Shown: piece by piece, positions 1-8,105 of the stretch | Layout: every line of letters starts with the position of its first letter | Position numbering within the stretch: position 1 is the first letter of the stretch | Assembly: GCF_030326305.1 (NCBI RefSeq) | Contig: NZ_JACAKB010000012.1 | Coordinates: 44,042 to 108,041, forward strand | DNA length: 64,000 nt | Source of the DNA: Myroides odoratimimus | Lineage (GTDB): Bacteria > Bacteroidota > Bacteroidia > Flavobacteriales > Flavobacteriaceae | Reading direction: 5' to 3' | The notes under the pieces: generated by a model | The model's database searches: none | Seen by the model: the letters and a program-made list of their open reading frames with translations, nothing else | What the model was told of the DNA's origin: nothing | Position numbers and translations under genes: made by a program

Positions 1-153
1 ATAAGCACTACAGTTAAAAGCAAAAGAACAAAAGATCTCTTCTTTTAAAGTAGACTGACCGATTAACTCAAGTGATTCTTTTACATAATTATATACAGAC
101 TCTTCGAAGTTATACTGTTTTTCGAAAGTTTTCCAATTATTTATTTCTATCAT
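1..153 (-). CDS. Partial small protein, DUF4303-like N-terminus
   Basis: An open minus-strand frame starts at an ATG at 151-153 (MIEINNWKTFEKQYNF...) and runs off the left edge after 51 codons. The helical N-terminus followed by a stretch ending EEIFCSFAFNCSAY resembles the start of DUF4303-type proteins, in which a beta-strand with 'yafaf' character follows an N-terminal helix. That family is found among polymorphic-toxin immunity neighbourhoods. It lies only 15 bp downstream of the SUKH-like gene on the same strand, so the two are probably co-transcribed. The family assignment is tentative because only the first 51 residues are visible. Confidence 0.5.
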   Translation of the reverse strand, partial: MIEINNWKTFEKQYNFEESVYNYVKESLELIGQSTLKEEIFCSFAFNCSAY

Positions 154-168
154 TCCAATTGTTTTATT

Positions 169-780
169 TTAATATCTCCATTTACGAACTAGGTCTTCTC
201 CTATCAGCTCATCAACTATTTGTTCTGTCCATTGATCCACTTTATCCTGCCCTACTTCTCCAAATAAATCTGCTTGCGCAAAAACCAAACACCCTTTTAA
301 ATAATCATCAAAATGACTAAACATCTTTGTCAAATAGGGTTGACTATCATGATCAAAATAATAGATCTCTTTAGTCTCTTTATGAAAACAGAACATATTC
401 CCATTACCTAGATAATCACTAAAAGTAATTAAGTAAGGTAACACAGATAAGTCCTCCGGGGTGAAACTAGGTCCGTATTCTGGGTGAGGTTCCCATATTT
501 TTATAAGATAGTCTATTTCGTCAAAGCTGAGTAACTGTTCGCCTATATCAGCTAACCCAAATACCTTATAGAATTCCTTTAAAGAATTTGGTAAACTGGT
601 TTCTATTCTTGCTTCTAATAGTCGTATTTCCTCTTCTGATTTGGGGTCTACTAAATCATTTGACCAATTATCAGCTAAGGACTCAATGATCAGCCTAGTC
701 TTATCTTTCCATAAAGGATCACCTATTTTAGTAAAAGGAATGATGATATCTTCCTTCTTATCTATACATAATGTTATCAT
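169..780 (-). CDS. SMI1/KNR4 (SUKH) family protein, probable immunity protein
   Basis: A 203-residue cytosolic protein without signal peptide or membrane segment. Around residues 48-75 it shows the SUKH signature: an acidic helix (SEEEIRLLEARIETSLP) followed by LKEFYKVFG, and further on strands and a turn rich in Asp/Tyr (KEIYYFDHD). SUKH proteins are a large superfamily of immunity proteins that neutralise toxins of polymorphic and contact-dependent systems; no toxin gene is visible in this window. The ATG lies 23 bp inside the 3' end of the upstream secreted-protein gene (stop at 758-760), suggesting translational coupling. The family call is confident; the immunity role is inferred from the family. 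Confidence 0.75.
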   Translation of the reverse strand: MITLCIDKKEDIIIPFTKIGDPLWKDKTRLIIESLADNWSNDLVDPKSEEEIRLLEARIETSLPNSLKEFYKVFGLADIGEQLLSFDEIDYLIKIWEPHPEYGPSFTPEDLSVLPYLITFSDYLGNGNMFCFHKETKEIYYFDHDSQPYLTKMFSHFDDYLKGCLVFAQADLFGEVGQDKVDQWTEQIVDELIGEDLVRKWRY

Positions 781-1426
781 TTGGTCTAAAGAATACGGTT
801 ATCAAATAAAATAATACTCCCTCTTCATCTCTAAACTGTGTAATCCAGTGTCCCCATGTCTCTTGTCCTATCTCTAATTTATTACCAAAACTATCTGTAT
901 ACTTCCATTTGTCAAAGATATCTTTCTTTAAACTAGCACTTTCTCTACCAGACTTATAGTTATAGTCACCCATTAAATCTTTTCCAATAGAATACTTAAT
1001 CCCTCTTTTCTTGTCTTCATAAATTTTATTCCCAAAAAGATCTGTACCGTATTCAATCTTATTTCCTTGGTTATCTTTTATCGTCACTTTTCCAAACATA
1101 TCCACCTCATAAGTTGCTGTATAACGATTAGTATACTTATACTTCTTAACTAAGTCCATTAAGAACAACTGCTGTAACTCGTCATCCTCGAGAATCCCGC
1201 TGTATTCTAGGTTTAGATACTCTTTTGAGAATTCTATTTTATTTCTATTATTATCCGAAAAATCTAAACCTCCAAAAAAGGACTTTTCTAACTGAGCATC
1301 ATATCTATTATGCGAATAAGTCCAATCTTCTCTATAATTTTTCTCTATTTTTTGAGCTTGTGCTTCTGTAGCCACAAATAACAAACCTGCTATAAACAAA
1401 CTCCTAAACAATGTCTTTCCTTTCAT
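758..1426 (-). CDS. Secreted protein with repeated Asp/Gly/Tyr-rich units, function unknown
   Basis: A 222-residue protein with an N-terminal signal peptide (residues 1-25, ending ATEAQAQ). The mature part has about four degenerate units of roughly 20-25 residues between about 105 and 205, each built like 'DxFGxxxYxDxxGNKIxYG' (for example DLFGNKIYEDKKRG and DSFGNKLEIGQETWG), which suggests a small beta-strand repeat structure. It overlaps the start of the downstream SUKH-like gene by 23 bp. I do not recognise a named family. Repeat proteins of this type occur beside immunity genes in Bacteroidota, but no activity can be assigned. Confidence 0.65.
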   Translation of the reverse strand: MKGKTLFRSLFIAGLLFVATEAQAQKIEKNYREDWTYSHNRYDAQLEKSFFGGLDFSDNNRNKIEFSKEYLNLEYSGILEDDELQQLFLMDLVKKYKYTNRYTATYEVDMFGKVTIKDNQGNKIEYGTDLFGNKIYEDKKRGIKYSIGKDLMGDYNYKSGRESASLKKDIFDKWKYTDSFGNKLEIGQETWGHWITQFRDEEGVLFYLITVFFRPNDNIMYR

Positions 1427-1642
1427 ATTTACCTTTTGCTATTTAAGCCCAGGTTATGCATTAACCAAATACTACAAAATAATTCTACTTCATAACTCTT
1501 TCATTAGCTCTAAAACCACACAATAATATGCTTAGCTCACTAATTCAGATCTATTTTTATAACTACTTGATTTATTTGCCTATCACATAACTTGGGTTAA
1601 AAAAAGAAGTATAAAGCATCTATGCTCTATACTTCTTTTATT
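1427..1642. other. Intergenic spacer, no gene seen
   Basis: Between the secreted repeat protein and the DUF4240 gene. No coding frame is supported. Its left-most part forms the upstream region of the secreted-protein gene and its right-most part holds the terminator described separately. Confidence 0.5.
1598..1639 (-). terminator. Intrinsic terminator of the DUF4240 gene
   Basis: Inverted repeat AAAAGAAGTAT...ATACTTCTTTT with inner AGCA/TGCT pairing around a tcta loop, located directly after the stop of the minus-strand gene ending at 1643. On the minus strand the stem is followed by a T-tract (A-run at 1600-1605). Confidence 0.7.
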
Positions 1643-2290
1643 TTATTCTTCTACATCAGAACGTACATCACATATTTCTTCTACAAGCTCAGGATACATC
1701 TTATGTAGTGCTGTTCCTCCTTTTACCTCTCTATTCATCTTCACATCTACATCATCATAGTTTACTACATCTGGAAAAGATTCATAAATAGCATCTCTAA
1801 TCTCTTCAGACTCTTCGATACCTGTCATTTCTTCATTAGCTAAGTCTGCTACATAAAGTAACTCTTCTGCATCACACTCTCCAATGTCAAAACTATATTC
1901 TCCATTTACAAAGTTCTGAATATCACTTATGATTTCTTCTACGAAGTCTTTTCCTTTAAGTAATAACCAACATCTAAAATAGATAAATGCATCATCAGAA
2001 ATCGTATCATCGAAATCTATAACACCTTCTTCTACATCAAAGTCATTATTCAAGACGATGTACAGCTCTGCTATTTCTGCAGTGTACAATCTATGTAATT
2101 GTTGTTGCATTACTTTCTCAAAAACGATTAAATGATCTTTGTCTGTTTTACTTAATAAATCAATCATTTGATCGATGTGTTGATCTTGGTCATATTCTTC
2201 CCAATCAAAGTCTTTTACATCATTAGACTCATCTATAATCTTCCAAAAGAAGTTGTCTTGTTCTTGTTGTGTTGCTTTTAGAATACTCAT
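1643..2290 (-). CDS. DUF4240 domain protein
   Basis: A 215-residue acidic cytosolic protein. The N-terminal 150 residues match the DUF4240 pattern: FFWKIIDES near the start, a helix with VFEKVMQQQLHRLYTAEIAELYIV, and the characteristic DDAFIYFRCWLLLKGKDF block at about residues 99-117. DUF4240 proteins are common in Actinobacteria and Bacteroidota, often near toxin-immunity loci, with no established biochemical role. It stands as its own unit, with a terminator immediately downstream and 71 bp of spacer separating it from the next gene upstream. Confidence 0.75.
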   Translation of the reverse strand: MSILKATQQEQDNFFWKIIDESNDVKDFDWEEYDQDQHIDQMIDLLSKTDKDHLIVFEKVMQQQLHRLYTAEIAELYIVLNNDFDVEEGVIDFDDTISDDAFIYFRCWLLLKGKDFVEEIISDIQNFVNGEYSFDIGECDAEELLYVADLANEEMTGIEESEEIRDAIYESFPDVVNYDDVDVKMNREVKGGTALHKMYPELVEEICDVRSDVEE

Positions 2291-2361
2291 TTCTGTATAT
2301 TTTTAAGGTTCTTGTTCTATTTATAAATTTAGATAATATTATCTATTGGATTTTGTTTTAC

Positions 2362-2949
2362 TCAATATTTATTTGCCTTCCAGTTTTTATCAAATTTTCT
2401 TTTCTCAAAAAAGATATTTCCTATACTTAGTTTTATTTTATCTCTTATGAGATGTCTTCTATATATGGATGGTTCAAAATGATAATCATCATACGCTAGA
2501 CAAAAAGCAATAAGTAATTCTTGATTAACATCATTATTGGCAATCATAAAATAATTATCAGCATAACTAATACTTATTCTTTCCTTATCCCACCAAGCGA
2601 TTTGCTTCCTATTTTCAAAAATAGAGCACTTTAGTCCACGATGAGCATAAATATCATAGACCTTATAATTATAGTGACATTGATAGTGAGTTTTCCAATA
2701 AGAGAGCATTTCTAACCTCGCTGTATTCCCATGCTGATCTGTTAAGACATATTTTGCAGGCTTAAACAGACCTGTGCCTTCTCCTCTTCTAATATTAAAA
2801 ACAGGTATATCACTAGTCGTTGAAAACAAATTAATATCTACAAAATCGCTATCTACATTCTGTTCTGCGTAAAATCTCTTCTCCTTATTGATGAATCCTT
2901 TGTACTTAATCAAATGGTAATCTACCAATTGGTCTACTTCTATAACCAT
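2362..2949 (-). CDS. Unknown protein, member of a tandem paralogous pair (copy 1)
   Basis: A 195-residue cytosolic protein of unknown function, clearly paralogous to the adjacent product at 3036-3602. Shared blocks include YVLTD followed by SYWKTHYQC, KVYDIYAHRG, the IAWWDK / VAWWDK motif, and an AFCLAYDDY / ACCLAYDNY stretch near residue 165. The order of strands with a central 'YDIYAHRG.KCSIF..rkqIAWWDK' run is reminiscent of tubby-C-terminal/LURP-one-like beta barrels, but that is a guess from pattern only. It lacks a signal peptide. The pair sits in the run of immunity-like genes at the left end of the window. Confidence 0.6.
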   Translation of the reverse strand: MVIEVDQLVDYHLIKYKGFINKEKRFYAEQNVDSDFVDINLFSTTSDIPVFNIRRGEGTGLFKPAKYVLTDQHGNTARLEMLSYWKTHYQCHYNYKVYDIYAHRGLKCSIFENRKQIAWWDKERISISYADNYFMIANNDVNQELLIAFCLAYDDYHFEPSIYRRHLIRDKIKLSIGNIFFEKRKFDKNWKANKY

Positions 2950-2986
2950 TATTCATCTTTGTGTTTGACTCTATAAAACTAAAGAT

Positions 2987-3022
2987 AAAAAGGCTCTTAA
3001 CACTAGTGTTAAGAGCCTTTTT
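2987..3022. terminator. Perfect 36-bp palindrome acting as bidirectional terminator
   Basis: AAAAAGGCTCTTAACACT and its exact reverse complement abut with no loop. It lies 14 bp beyond the stop of the minus-strand gene ending at 3036 and upstream of the start of its paralogue at 2949. The outer A/T tracts serve as U-runs on either strand. It separates the two paralogues into distinct transcription units. Confidence 0.75.
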
Positions 3023-3035
3023 ATCCTAAAATGCT

Positions 3036-3602
3036 TTATTTATTTTTATTGTTAGGTTTCCATTGCTTATCAAAACTTCTGTTTTGAAAGATTAAGTTAC
3101 CTAAATCATAATTAAACACCCCTTTATCTTGAGATTTATAAGTATAATTGTCATAAGCCAAACAACAAGCAATTAATACTTGTTCATTAATATCATCATC
3201 TGCTATAATTTGATAATTATCTCCATCAAACCAAGAAACTGCTTGTTTATCCCACCATGCTACTTGCTTTCCATTTATAAAAACAGAACACTTTCGCCCT
3301 CGATGTGCATAGATATCATATACTTTATGTTGGTAAGTACATTGATAATGAGTCTTCCAATAAGACTTCATCTCTAATATAGCTTCCTTTCCTTGACTAT
3401 CTGTTAGTACATAGGTAGGGTACAATAGAAAAAACTTCTTTTTAACCTTAAAGACTTGTTCATTGATTGTTTCTGCAAACAAATTCACTTCTGCAAACAA
3501 CTTAAAAAGCTTTTGCTTTCCATAATACTTCTTTTCTCCATCAATAAATATGTCATAGTGACTCCCAATAGAGATTTTATGTTGATTAATATCGATAATC
3601 AT
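3036..3602 (-). CDS. Unknown protein, member of a tandem paralogous pair (copy 2)
   Basis: A 188-residue paralogue of the product at 2362-2949, starting MIIDINQHKISIGSHYDIF. It keeps YVLTD, SYWKTHYQC, KVYDIYAHRGRKCSVF, GKQVAWWDKQ and LIACCLAYDN in the same order and spacing. The N-terminal 60 residues and C-terminal 25 residues have diverged most, as expected if the conserved centre is the fold and the ends carry specificity. No signal peptide or membrane segment. Function unknown; duplication with divergence fits, but does not prove, an immunity role. Confidence 0.6.
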   Translation of the reverse strand: MIIDINQHKISIGSHYDIFIDGEKKYYGKQKLFKLFAEVNLFAETINEQVFKVKKKFFLLYPTYVLTDSQGKEAILEMKSYWKTHYQCTYQHKVYDIYAHRGRKCSVFINGKQVAWWDKQAVSWFDGDNYQIIADDDINEQVLIACCLAYDNYTYKSQDKGVFNYDLGNLIFQNRSFDKQWKPNNKNK

Positions 3603-3991
3603 TCAGTAAATAATTTCTAATTCTATTGTAAAAGTAAAAAGAAAAGACGCTCCAAATACTATTAAAAAGTCTTTTTCTATAATACAACCTCAGTTTGATT
3701 AAACAGAATCGAGTAACACTGTTATTTTAAAACAATGTCAATATGTATAAATAATAAGCTCGTTTGGCTTGCACATTCTAGGGGTTTTCTTGCCCAGAAG
3801 GCCTCTTTGTCGAAGAAAGGTGCAAGAACACCTCTAGCGATCTCCTAGCACGTCAGTACAACCCTATCTCTAGTATCGCTATAAATACTAAGAATAAAAA
3901 GATTCATTACCTTATTATTTATAAATAGAATCCTTGAGTATTTCACTCCTTATTTAATGGATAAAGAACTAATTATAGATCAAACACAGTT
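3603..3991. other. Gene-free spacer with a folded, GC-richer element
   Basis: A 389-bp stretch with no plausible coding frame. The part from 3762 to 3860 is visibly richer in G and C than its surroundings and can fold: CTTGCAC (3768-3774) pairs with GTGCAAG (3820-3826), enclosing a hairpin TTCTaGGG (3776-3783)/CCCAGAA (3793-3799) and a second small hairpin around 3805-3819. This is a three-way-junction shape. The flanks are plain AT-rich spacer between kynU and the paralogue gene. Confidence 0.45.
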
Positions 3992-5281
3992 TTAAACCAC
4001 TATCGCTCTTTCATTACTAAAGTTATTCCATTGCTGGTCTTGCCCGATTACTTCTAACACTTCAATCAATGTATAGACTTCTTCATATGAATTATACAAG
4101 GCTATAGGGGCAAGACGAATTACATTAGGCTCTCTATAATCAGGAATAATATTATGATGTTTTAATGCTAAACAAATTCTATAAGCTTCATCATGTACTA
4201 AAGCTACATGCCCTCCACGTTTATGATCTTCTGTTTCGTTATTATAGGTGTACCCGTATACCTTAAGGCGACTATCAATTAGGTACATCATATAAGCAGT
4301 TAGATTTAGAGATTTAGCTCGAATATGCTTCATCCCTGCCTCTTCATAAATATTTAATACTCCTTCTAATGGTGCCATCGAAAAGATATTAGGCGTACCT
4401 GTCTGAAATGCTGTTATATCCGCAGCTTGTTCAAACTCATGGTTTAACTGAAACTGTGTTTCGTCTTTATTACCAAACCACCCTGCTAATCCTACAGTCT
4501 TATTAAAGTGTTTTTTGTTCACATAAATTCCTGCTGTAGAACCAGGGCCTGCTGATAGGTACTTATAATTACACCAGATAGCAAAATCAAGTTGAATAAC
4601 CTCAAAATCATGTGCTACTGCTCCAATAGAATGACATAGGTCAAAGCCGATATAAATACCGCGTTTATGAGCTTCTTTAGTCAGTCTCTCCATATCTAAA
4701 AGTTGAGCACTTCTATATAAGACTGACGGCAATAAGATAATAGCTACATCCGGAGTCATCGCTTCTATCACTGCGTCCTCGTCAATAAACACTCCATCTG
4801 CACTCTCCACAACTTTTAGAACTTCCTCTACCTTCATGCCTTTTAGTGCTATCTGACTATCTACAGCATATCTATCTGTAGGGAAGTTTAGATCATCTAC
4901 TAGTATTTTATAACGTTCTTTAGTTGGTTTCCAAAACGTAGCGATCACTTGGTGTATATTAAGTGTTGTATTAGCTGTGATCATTACCTCATTCTCCTCT
5001 GCATTAATTAAACGCCCTACTCTATTACCTAGGTTTTTGCCATAGTTAAAATAATGTCCGTTCTCTACATTCCAGATTAGAATACCTTCGTTCTTCCACA
5101 CCTCCATTACTTGAAGTAAAGCCTGTTCTGCATCTTTAGAAGCTAGTCCTAGAGAATTACCATCCATATAGATCTTATTATCTGCTAAAGGGAAGAATCT
5201 CTCTCTAAACCTATATAATACATCTGCTTTATCAAGTGCTTTCGCTTGTTCTATACCTGGTTGAAAATCTTTATTTGCCAT
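3992..5281 (-). CDS. kynU: Kynureninase
   Basis: PLP-dependent enzyme of tryptophan catabolism that cleaves L-kynurenine to anthranilate and alanine (or 3-hydroxykynurenine to 3-hydroxyanthranilate). Family signatures are clear: MDGNSLGLASK near the N-terminus, FDLCHSIGAVAHDF in the middle, and the PLP-lysine block WCNYKYLSAGPG, followed by AGWFGNK and GTPNIFSMAPLEG. The frame is open back to an ATG at 5314, but I prefer the ATG at 5279-5281 (MANKDFQPG), giving 429 residues, the usual length and N-terminus for the family. No other kynurenine-pathway gene is adjacent, so it probably works with genes elsewhere in the chromosome. Confidence 0.92.
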   Translation of the reverse strand: MANKDFQPGIEQAKALDKADVLYRFRERFFPLADNKIYMDGNSLGLASKDAEQALLQVMEVWKNEGILIWNVENGHYFNYGKNLGNRVGRLINAEENEVMITANTTLNIHQVIATFWKPTKERYKILVDDLNFPTDRYAVDSQIALKGMKVEEVLKVVESADGVFIDEDAVIEAMTPDVAIILLPSVLYRSAQLLDMERLTKEAHKRGIYIGFDLCHSIGAVAHDFEVIQLDFAIWCNYKYLSAGPGSTAGIYVNKKHFNKTVGLAGWFGNKDETQFQLNHEFEQAADITAFQTGTPNIFSMAPLEGVLNIYEEAGMKHIRAKSLNLTAYMMYLIDSRLKVYGYTYNNETEDHKRGGHVALVHDEAYRICLALKHHNIIPDYREPNVIRLAPIALYNSYEEVYTLIEVLEVIGQDQQWNNFSNERAIVV

Positions 5282-5411
5282 TGCTACGTTGTTTTTATTA
5301 ACTGCAAATAACAACTATAAAAGAAAAAAAACTTTTGAATCCGTGTCTAATAGCGAAACAAGAAATCTCATTCTTGTCTATTTTTACAAAAAAAGAGCAA
5401 TCACTTGTTCT

Positions 5412-6365
5412 TTATATATTTTTAAGAATTGCTCTCTGCTTATTTAAGTAAGCTACTTTCTCCAATTCTCCCGATAAACTAATCAAGGTAGAAGTTCGTT
5501 TTATCATGCTAATACGATGTTCTTGTGCCTTATTAAAGGCTGGATCAAACGATAAAATACTATTGGGACTATTCAAGTAAACTATGGTTGCTTCTAATCC
5601 ATCCGATTTTAAATAACTATGAGAAATATCTAAACCTAGATAAGATAGATAGAGCTCTATCTCTTTATCCTTATACTTTCCTGTACTTCCTATTAAACTT
5701 AGTAGATCTAATACTTCATTAAGCTCATGTTGTATTAGCGTTTTTTCTTCATCTGTCAACGTATTGATTCTATAAAAATAGACTATATCATATACTAAAG
5801 TATTTAAAATATCTGGAGCTAAGTATAAAGTAAGTTTAAAGCTCTCTAAAGCTTGCCAATACTTCCGTTGAATTTGCTTAATCGCTGAGGTAATCTCTAT
5901 TTTATCAAACGAAGTAGAAATCAGAGCTCCTTGATTTAATTCTATCTTCATTAGACGAAGCTTCATCAAGCTCTCAGAAGCTAAATATAGAAGCTCTGGG
6001 AGCTCTTTACATGCTATGTGAAGTGTATGCTTGCTTTTTTGTTCAAACCCCTCCAAAACGTTTAATTCTGCCTCCATCATTCTGATATAAACTCGCTCTA
6101 AAGAATCTCCTTCAGAAACTCTAAGATTACAAGTAATCTTATCTCCACCTTCTCTAATGATTAAAGAAGTAAGATTAATATTCATGGCTTTAGCAATAGT
6201 AACTACTTCTGTCAAAGTAAACTCTACCTCTCCTCTGATTCTTCTATAACAAGCTTCCTTACCTAAATGAATCAGTTCAGAAATAAAATCAACTAACTTA
6301 GCCCCCTGAGGAAGTTGCTCTGATATAATATGAATAAAATGTTTTTGATATAAGTTCATAATCAT
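5412..6365 (-). CDS. Probable HTH transcriptional regulator with helical C-terminal domain
   Basis: A 317-residue protein. Residues 8-70 form an N-terminal helix-turn-helix: IISEQLPQGAKLVDFISELIHLGKEACYRRIRG followed by TLTEVVTIAKAMNINLTSLI, typical of cro/XRE-like folds that are shortened in Bacteroidota. The rest is alpha-helical with many Leu/Tyr residues and no recognisable enzyme motif, possibly a ligand or oligomerisation domain. Either of the first two Met codons (MIMNLY) could be the start. It begins only 6 bp after the upstream membrane-hydrolase gene, so both are likely one transcript. The target is unknown. Confidence 0.6.
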   Translation of the reverse strand: MIMNLYQKHFIHIISEQLPQGAKLVDFISELIHLGKEACYRRIRGEVEFTLTEVVTIAKAMNINLTSLIIREGGDKITCNLRVSEGDSLERVYIRMMEAELNVLEGFEQKSKHTLHIACKELPELLYLASESLMKLRLMKIELNQGALISTSFDKIEITSAIKQIQRKYWQALESFKLTLYLAPDILNTLVYDIVYFYRINTLTDEEKTLIQHELNEVLDLLSLIGSTGKYKDKEIELYLSYLGLDISHSYLKSDGLEATIVYLNSPNSILSFDPAFNKAQEHRISMIKRTSTLISLSGELEKVAYLNKQRAILKNI

Positions 6366-6371
6366 TCCTTT

Positions 6372-7376
6372 CTAAATACCCCATATTCTAGTCCACAATT
6401 TCTTTAGCAAGAGTAAACCGTCTTTACGTTCCTTTTTTACCTCTTCTACTTGTAATTCTCCTTTATCATCTAAATAGAATCTATAGCTAAAAGCAAACTG
6501 TACTTCTTCACCTTCATTTTTCAGTAAACCAAAGCGCAAGTCATTAAAATAGATTTCATCCTTCTTTTCAGAGAAAGTATAATACCCTTCACTAATCTTT
6601 ACCAATCGAACAATTAGTGGATGAGTCTCTAAAGACTTTATCAATGTGTGGTTTTTAGGAAACTCCTGGAAAGTAATAAGAGATTTGTCAAAGAAAGAAT
6701 ACTCTCCTATTAAAAAAGAGCTGTCTGTTTCTACTATTGCATTCCACAGTATCGTATTCATCACTGTAGGCTTTACAGACATTTCTGTATACTTAATTCC
6801 TTGACGGTCTAATGCATCCGTAAAACTATAAAAAGCAAACGCTTTTAATGTCAACGTTACAAATAGATAGAATGAACTCACATAGAACCCCATTCTATTA
6901 TAATACATCCTTTTATCCAGATTTGACTTTTCTCGCATCGAACGTATTAGGAAATAAGCAAAAGGTAAAGTATATAACGGATCTATCACAAAAATAGACT
7001 TGAACGCAAAAGAATAATCAAGAGGCCAAAACAGTCGTGTGCCCCATGTGGTAAACATATCTAAAAGAGCGTGAGTAAAGAACCCCCAGAAGAAAAGCCA
7101 AAACCCCTCCTCATAGGTTACTTTATTCTTCTTTTCTATATAATAAAGTAAATACCCAAATAATATGGCTCCGAAACAAGCAAATAGAATAGAGTGTGTA
7201 AATCCACGATGCAATTCTACAGCAGTTATAGGATCTGTAAAGAACATAGCTAAAATGTCTAAGTCAGGTATCGTACCTGCTATCGCTCCATATAAAACTG
7301 CTCTATTGCCTATCTTACGTCCGATAATAGCATTCCCAACAGCTGCTCCTAGTACAATTTGAGTTAACGAGTCCAT
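6372..7376 (-). CDS. Membrane-bound metal-dependent hydrolase, YdjM/DUF457 family
   Basis: Start chosen at the ATG 7374-7376 (MDSLTQIVLGAAVGN), the conserved N-terminus of the family; the upstream in-frame extension lacks family similarity. The 334-residue product has several hydrophobic segments in residues 15-220 and the conserved histidine/aspartate elements IPDLDIL, ELHRGFTHS and FFTHALLDMFTTWGT, expected for the YdjM (LexA-regulated, membrane-bound, predicted metal-dependent hydrolase) family. The C-terminal 120 residues are soluble. The substrate of the family is unknown, though proteins of this group are associated with stress responses and phospholipid-like substrates. Likely co-transcribed with the HTH gene downstream. 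Confidence 0.8.
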   Translation of the reverse strand: MDSLTQIVLGAAVGNAIIGRKIGNRAVLYGAIAGTIPDLDILAMFFTDPITAVELHRGFTHSILFACFGAILFGYLLYYIEKKNKVTYEEGFWLFFWGFFTHALLDMFTTWGTRLFWPLDYSFAFKSIFVIDPLYTLPFAYFLIRSMREKSNLDKRMYYNRMGFYVSSFYLFVTLTLKAFAFYSFTDALDRQGIKYTEMSVKPTVMNTILWNAIVETDSSFLIGEYSFFDKSLITFQEFPKNHTLIKSLETHPLIVRLVKISEGYYTFSEKKDEIYFNDLRFGLLKNEGEEVQFAFSYRFYLDDKGELQVEEVKKERKDGLLLLKKLWTRIWGI

Positions 7377-7485
7377 ATTTTTTTGTGTTAAGTTACAAAG
7401 AAAATGAAAAGTGTTCTGAAAAGCTAACCTAAACAATGAAGAAATAAAGGAAATATCGGATTCTCTTAATATGATAAATACAAAA

Positions 7486-7516
7486 AAAAAAGAGGATATC
7501 ATGATATCCTCTTTTC
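7486..7516. terminator. Bidirectional intrinsic terminator after the Lrp gene
   Basis: AAAAGAGGATATC (7488-7500), two-base loop, GATATCCTCTTTT (7503-7515): a perfect 13-bp stem. On the minus strand a T-tract of nine follows the stem (A-run 7482-7490), ending the Lrp transcript that stops at 7538. Confidence 0.8.
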
Positions 7517-7537
7517 TATATTATAAACACACAGTTC

Positions 7538-8017
7538 TTATAATTCTTTAAAGATAGTGTGCATTAAACGTTTTTTATCATTGATACTTTCTTCTAAAGA
7601 AATCATTGATTCAGTTCTGTAAACTCCTTCAATGTCATCAATCATATAAATAACTTCTTTTGCGTGACGTGTATTTTTTGCTCTAATTTTACAGAAAACA
7701 TTAAATTTACCTGTAGTAACGTGAGCTACTGTTACGAAAGGAATTTCATTAATACGCTCTAATACAAACTTAGTTTGTGAAGTATTATGTAAAAAGATTC
7801 CAATGTATGCAATAAAAGCATATCCTAATTTTTCGTAATCTAATGTTAAAGAAGATCCTTGGATAATACCTGCATCTTCCATTTTCTTAACACGAACGTG
7901 AACAGTACCTGCTGAGATTAATAGTTTTTTTGCTATATCAGTGAAAGGAACTCTCGTATTGTCAATCAACATATCTAAGATTTGGTGATCGATTTCATCT
8001 AAACGAAATTTACTCAT
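7538..8017 (-). CDS. Lrp/AsnC family transcriptional regulator
   Basis: A 159-residue protein with the standard two-domain layout: an N-terminal AsnC-type HTH (residues 5-64, LDEIDHQILDMLIDNTRVPFTD then AKKLLISAGTVHVRVKKMEDAGII) and a C-terminal RAM domain (about 68-150) ending in DDIEGVYRTESMISLEE. Such proteins bind amino acids and act as feast/famine regulators, forming octamers. It has its own terminator and is followed, further upstream on the same strand, by an M14 carboxypeptidase, which suggests amino-acid or peptide metabolism, but no target sites can be assigned from the sequence. Confidence 0.88.
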   Translation of the reverse strand: MSKFRLDEIDHQILDMLIDNTRVPFTDIAKKLLISAGTVHVRVKKMEDAGIIQGSSLTLDYEKLGYAFIAYIGIFLHNTSQTKFVLERINEIPFVTVAHVTTGKFNVFCKIRAKNTRHAKEVIYMIDDIEGVYRTESMISLEESINDKKRLMHTIFKEL

Positions 8018-8105
8018 AAATCAATTATTTATCTTATTATAATCTATAATTCTGTACAATAATACTAAATAAAATTTACATTTTTTGGAAAAAAAATAAA
8101 CTTTA

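Noticed and set aside
2987-3022. Perfect palindrome considered as a transposon end or attachment site
   Set aside because: It directly follows a stop codon, carries A/T tails and has no duplicated flank; a terminator explains it.
5282-5314. Upstream start of kynureninase
   Set aside because: The extra 11 residues do not match the family N-terminus; the ATG at 5279-5281 is preferred.
7377-7502. N-terminal extension of the DUF457 protein
   Set aside because: The extension has no family resemblance and includes the terminator of the Lrp gene at 7486-7502; the start at 7376 is right.
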